Positions 7,751 through 10,322 of a stretch of DNA of 10,322 nucleotides are shown piece after piece. Position numbers and translations under genes: made by a program. The notes beneath the pieces were generated by a model. The model did not search any database. It was not told the origin of the DNA and was given only the letters and a program-made list of their open reading frames with translations. The stretch comes from an uncultured Clostridium sp. (GTDB lineage: Bacteria; Bacillota; Clostridia; Lachnospirales; Lachnospiraceae). Location of the stretch: the NCBI GenBank assembly GCA_947643685.1, contig CANRXD010000027.1, positions 1-10,322 on the forward strand, given 5' to 3'. Within the stretch, counting starts at the first letter, position 1. Every line of letters begins with the position of its first letter.

Positions 7751-7757
7751 AAATATT

Positions 7758-8966
7758 ATGGCAAAAGAAATGATTGCAATGCTGCTTGCCGGAGGCCAGG
7801 GTTCCCGCCTTTATGCCTTGACCCAGAAGCTGGCAAAACCTGCAGTTCCCTTTGGCGGAAAGTACCGTATTATTGACTTTCCGCTGTCGAACTGTGTGAA
7901 CTCAGGAATTGATACCGTAGGCATTCTCACCCAGTATCAGCCCATGGTGTTAAATGAGTACATAGGAAACGGACAGCCGTGGGATCTGGACCGTCTCTAC
8001 GGCGGTGTTCATGTGCTTCCGCCCTATCAGCAGGCGTCCGGCTCTGACTGGTATAAAGGAACCGCCAACGCCATTTATCAGAATATTCCGTTTATTGAGA
8101 GATATAATCCGGAATATGTTATTATCCTTTCCGGTGACCAGATCTGTAAGCAGGATTACAGTGATTTCTTACGGTTCCATAAGGAAAAGAACGCGGAATT
8201 CAGTGTTGCCGTTATGGAGGTCCCGTGGGAAGAGGCATCCCGTTTCGGCCTTATGGTTGCGGACAGCAATGACAAGATCACAGAATTCCAGGAGAAGCCA
8301 AAGAACCCCAAGTCCAATCTGGCTTCCATGGGTATTTATATTTTTAACTGGGATATTTTGAGAAAGTATCTGATCGAGGATGAAGCGGATCCCAATTCCG
8401 AAAACGATTTTGGAAACAATATTATCCCCAACCTCTTAAAAGATGGCCGCAACATGTACGCATATCATTTTGACGGATACTGGAAAGATGTGGGAACCAT
8501 TTCTTCTTTGTGGGAAGCCAATATGGAAGTCCTGGATCCGGAACACAGCGGAATCAACCTGTTTGACGAAAACTGGAAGATTTACAGCCGCAACAGCGGT
8601 ATGACAGGCCATAAGATCAGCCGTACAGGTGTGGTGGAAAACTCCATGATAACAGACGGCTGCCGCATTGACGGGCATGTGAAGCACTCCATTCTCTTTG
8701 CAGGCGTAAAGGTGGAAGAAGGCGCTGACGTGGAAGATGCAGTTGTAATGGGAGGTTCCGTAATTAAGGCCGGAGCGGTTGTAAAGCACTGTATCGTAGC
8801 CGAAAACGTAGTGATCGGAAAGAATGCCGTTGTGGGTGCAATGCCGTCCGGCGATATAAAAGGAGTGGCCACCATCGGTTCCGGCATTCAGATTGGGGAG
8901 GGCGCGAAAATCGGCCCCAATGCCATGATTAATAAAAATGTAGAAGGCGGTGAAGAACAATGGTAA
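7758..8966 (+). CDS. glgC: Glucose-1-phosphate adenylyltransferase, catalytic subunit GlgC
   Basis: ADP-glucose pyrophosphorylase: converts glucose-1-phosphate and ATP to ADP-glucose and pyrophosphate, the committed step of bacterial glycogen synthesis. The protein has 402 residues. The nucleotidyltransferase domain carries the G-loop GGQGSRL (12-18), KPAVPFGG (27-34), catalytic Asp127 in SGDQ, the sugar-phosphate-binding FQEKP (177-181) and YWKDVGT (241-247). A C-terminal left-handed beta-helix with hexapeptide-type repeats spans about 285-395. Catalytic residues are intact. In Firmicutes GlgC commonly pairs with GlgD, and here glgD overlaps the end of this gene by 7 bp, implying translational coupling and balanced subunit amounts. 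It follows the broken hemW after a 118 bp gap with a candidate promoter. Complete and confidently assigned. Confidence 0.97.
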   Translation: MAKEMIAMLLAGGQGSRLYALTQKLAKPAVPFGGKYRIIDFPLSNCVNSGIDTVGILTQYQPMVLNEYIGNGQPWDLDRLYGGVHVLPPYQQASGSDWYKGTANAIYQNIPFIERYNPEYVIILSGDQICKQDYSDFLRFHKEKNAEFSVAVMEVPWEEASRFGLMVADSNDKITEFQEKPKNPKSNLASMGIYIFNWDILRKYLIEDEADPNSENDFGNNIIPNLLKDGRNMYAYHFDGYWKDVGTISSLWEANMEVLDPEHSGINLFDENWKIYSRNSGMTGHKISRTGVVENSMITDGCRIDGHVKHSILFAGVKVEEGADVEDAVVMGGSVIKAGAVVKHCIVAENVVIGKNAVVGAMPSGDIKGVATIGSGIQIGEGAKIGPNAMINKNVEGGEEQW

Positions 8967-10066
8967 ATTCCAATGCAGATGCACTGGGCATCATTTTCCC
9001 AAACAGCTATGACAGTCTTGTTCCGGAGTTAGTCAGCGAGCGTTTAATGGCATCCATTCCGTTTGCGGGCCGTTACCGTATGGTGGACTTTATTCTGTCC
9101 AGCATGGTAAACTGTGGAATCGACAATATCTCCATTATTGTACGCGAAAACTACCACTCCCTTATGGACCATCTGGGATCCGGCCGCGAGTGGGATCTGG
9201 CCCGTAAAAACGGCGGATTGAATATATTCCCACCGTTTGCAGAGAAGGGAATCAAGGTTTACACCGGACGTGTGGAAGCCCTTGCCAGCGTTCTTCCGTT
9301 TTTGCGGGAGCAAAAGGAAAAATATGTGGTGATGGCCGATACCAATATCGCTGCCAATTTCGATTTTAAGGCTCTGATTGAAGCCCATATGGAAAGCGGC
9401 GCTGATGTGACCGCTGTATACGCAGAGGAGAAGATTCCGGAGAGTGCAAGAAAGACCGATGTTGTAAAGGATCTCTATTATACCTTAAATATCGACAACG
9501 GGCGTGTGAAGAAGATCTACATGAATTCCCAGAAGGAAGGGATTCAGAATTATTCCATGAACATCTATGTGATCGACAGAGAGCTTCTTATCGATCAGAT
9601 TCATACCGCCTTTGTCCGCGGCTATGCATACTTCGAACGGGATATTCTGGCTCCGCAGGTTGACAAGTTAAATATCCGGGCCTATAAGTACGATAAATAT
9701 TTTGCCAGAATCAATGACATGAAGAGCTACTTTGATGAGAATATGAAGCTCCTTGACGATAAGAATCTGGATGCTCTGTTTGAGGGAAATCCAATCTATA
9801 CAAAGATTCGTGACGATAACCCCACAAGATACATAAACGGTGCGAAAGGGAAGAATGTTCTGGTTGCAGACGGATGCGTGATTGAGGGAGAAGTGGAGAA
9901 CTGCATTCTGTTCCGTGGTGTTAAGGTTGCCAGGGGCGCAAAGGTAAAGAACTGTGTTCTGATGCAGGATACTGTTGTGGAAGAGGGTGCAAGGCTGGAA
10001 TATGTCATTACGGATAAGAATGTGACCAGGTATACGTCGCCAAGTATCAGACCGTATAAATGGTAA
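8960..10066 (+). CDS. glgD: GlgD, regulatory-type subunit of ADP-glucose pyrophosphorylase
   Basis: Paralogue of GlgC that assembles with it into a hetero-oligomer and raises its activity; characterised GlgD subunits have little activity alone. The 368 residues keep the fold: [13 protein letters not shown] (32-44) matches the GlgC segment around [11 protein letters not shown], and a beta-helix of hexapeptide-like repeats lies at about 285-360. Active-site elements are eroded: the GGQGSRL loop is replaced by IFPNSYDS (12-19), SGDQ becomes MADT with Asp127 retained, and the FQEKP motif is not recognisable. The ATG (8960-8962) lies inside the end of glgC in another frame, preceded by AAGGCGGTG. 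It is followed by a structured 3' region and a strong terminator, which closes the operon. Confidence 0.95.
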   Translation: MVNSNADALGIIFPNSYDSLVPELVSERLMASIPFAGRYRMVDFILSSMVNCGIDNISIIVRENYHSLMDHLGSGREWDLARKNGGLNIFPPFAEKGIKVYTGRVEALASVLPFLREQKEKYVVMADTNIAANFDFKALIEAHMESGADVTAVYAEEKIPESARKTDVVKDLYYTLNIDNGRVKKIYMNSQKEGIQNYSMNIYVIDRELLIDQIHTAFVRGYAYFERDILAPQVDKLNIRAYKYDKYFARINDMKSYFDENMKLLDDKNLDALFEGNPIYTKIRDDNPTRYINGAKGKNVLVADGCVIEGEVENCILFRGVKVARGAKVKNCVLMQDTVVEEGARLEYVITDKNVTRYTSPSIRPYKW

Positions 10067-10116
10067 CTTTCATAAACGTTTTTTACTCTGAATCTTCATA
10101 GGGCGGACGCCCGGAG

Positions 10117-10145
10117 CTTCTTGTCCGCGGTATGCGGGCAAGAAG
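10117..10145 (+). other. Stable 12-bp hairpin downstream of glgD, function unknown
   Basis: Arm 10117-10128 (CTTCTTGTCCGC) pairs with 10134-10145 (GCGGGCAAGAAG) over all 12 positions, with one G-U wobble, around a 5-nt loop (GGTAT). No T tract follows, so it is not a standard terminator. The right part of the left arm (GTCCGC, 10123-10128) can instead pair with GCGGAC at 10103-10108, giving two mutually exclusive folds. It lies in the glgD 3' untranslated region, 42 nt before the terminator. It could be an mRNA-stabilising structure, part of a small RNA, or a copy of an interspersed repeat. Confidence 0.6.
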
Positions 10146-10187
10146 ATGCAAGGCTGAACTGTTACTATAAATGGCTTCAGGAGATTA

Positions 10188-10233
10188 AAAAAGGGAGTGC
10201 CGCAGGCAATTTTGCTTACGGGGCTCCCTTTTT
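10188..10233. terminator. Bidirectional intrinsic terminator after glgCD
   Basis: AAAAAGGGAG (10188-10197) and CTCCCTTTTT (10224-10233) are perfect 10-bp complements; CCG/CGG pairs further in extend the stem past one wobble and one mismatch. The inner sequence GCAATTTTGC adds a small hairpin at the tip. The A tract on the left and T tract on the right let it stop transcripts from both directions, so it closes glgCD and suits a convergent gene on the right. Confidence 0.92.
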
Positions 10234-10240
10234 ACTTGAT

Positions 10241-10322
10241 TTACTGTTTTGACATCTGTTTTCGTTCGATTCTCTCCGTCCTGTGAACGGTGCCCTCTTT
10301 TATGGCCGGGCCGGAACGGAAT
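10241..10322 (-). CDS. Possible 3' end of a leftward gene (26 residues, unidentified)
   Basis: Read on the minus strand, the frame is open from the window edge to TAA at 10243-10241, giving 26 residues ending IERKQMSKQ. The tail is basic and hydrophilic, as many protein C-termini are, and its stop lies just 7 bp from a terminator able to act leftward. Too short to identify, and an open stretch this long can occur by chance. Confidence 0.35.
   Translation of the reverse strand, partial: FRSGPAIKEGTVHRTERIERKQMSKQ

Noticed and set aside
7656..7757. In-frame 34-residue N-terminal extension of GlgC
   Set aside because: No ribosome binding site for the ATG at 7656, Cys-rich sequence unlike GlgC, and a strong site for the ATG at 7758.
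10101..10112. Small hairpin GGGC-GGAC-GCCC with GGA in the loop, reminiscent of a CsrA site
   Set aside because: The match is minimal, the site is downstream rather than in a leader, and no csrA is in view.
10249..10254. Perfect TTGACA as a rightward promoter -35
   Set aside because: No acceptable -10 occurs 16-18 bp downstream (sequence near 10271-10278 is CTCTCC-like).
1..10322. CRISPR array, tRNA/rRNA, insertion sequence, phage or toxin-antitoxin genes
   Set aside because: No regularly spaced repeats, no cloverleaf-like or rRNA sequence and no transposase or integrase motifs were seen on either strand.

Overview
The window looks like chromosomal DNA from a spore-forming, gut-type Clostridia, most likely a Lachnospiraceae (Clostridium cluster XIVa) relative. 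This rests on two sporulation genes (gpr, spoIIP), a paired GlgC/GlgD ADP-glucose pyrophosphorylase, strong AGGAGG-type ribosome binding sites and moderate GC. The assignment is inferred from gene content and protein style; no database search was possible.

Layout, left to right. (1) 2-877 (+) is the 3' part of gpr, the spore germination protease; its 5' end lies outside the window. (2) 933-2165 (+) is spoIIP, the membrane-anchored peptidoglycan hydrolase of engulfment. (3) 2159-3514 (-) is a MATE-family efflux transporter convergent with spoIIP, the two reading frames overlapping by 7 bp. (4) 3515-3708 is a divergent promoter region with a good sigma-A-type promoter for the transporter and candidate promoters for lepA. 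(5) 3709-5523 (+) is lepA (elongation factor 4), followed by a hairpin resembling a terminator. (6) 5607-6623 (+) encodes a protein with two complete Nudix boxes. (7) 6631-7639 (+) is hemW, broken by an internal deletion plus frameshift. (8) 7758-8966 and 8960-10066 (+) are glgC and glgD, overlapping by 7 bp. (9) The right edge holds an unexplained stable hairpin, a strong bidirectional terminator, and perhaps the tail of a leftward gene.

gpr, spoIIP, lepA and hemW form the gene order familiar from Bacillus and Clostridia, where hrcA-grpE-dnaK usually follows. Here the order is interrupted by a transporter on the opposite strand and by the Nudix gene, and the heat-shock cluster is replaced by glycogen synthesis genes. 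GlgC and GlgD would together make ADP-glucose for glycogen; the genes for glycogen synthase and branching enzyme are not in view.

Most of the window is ordinary housekeeping and sporulation DNA, and I see no novel defence or mobile system. The observations most worth checking are the disrupted hemW, the tandem-Nudix protein, the hairpin with a competing fold after glgD, the symmetric dyad over the transporter's -35 box, and the overlapping convergent stops of spoIIP and the transporter.
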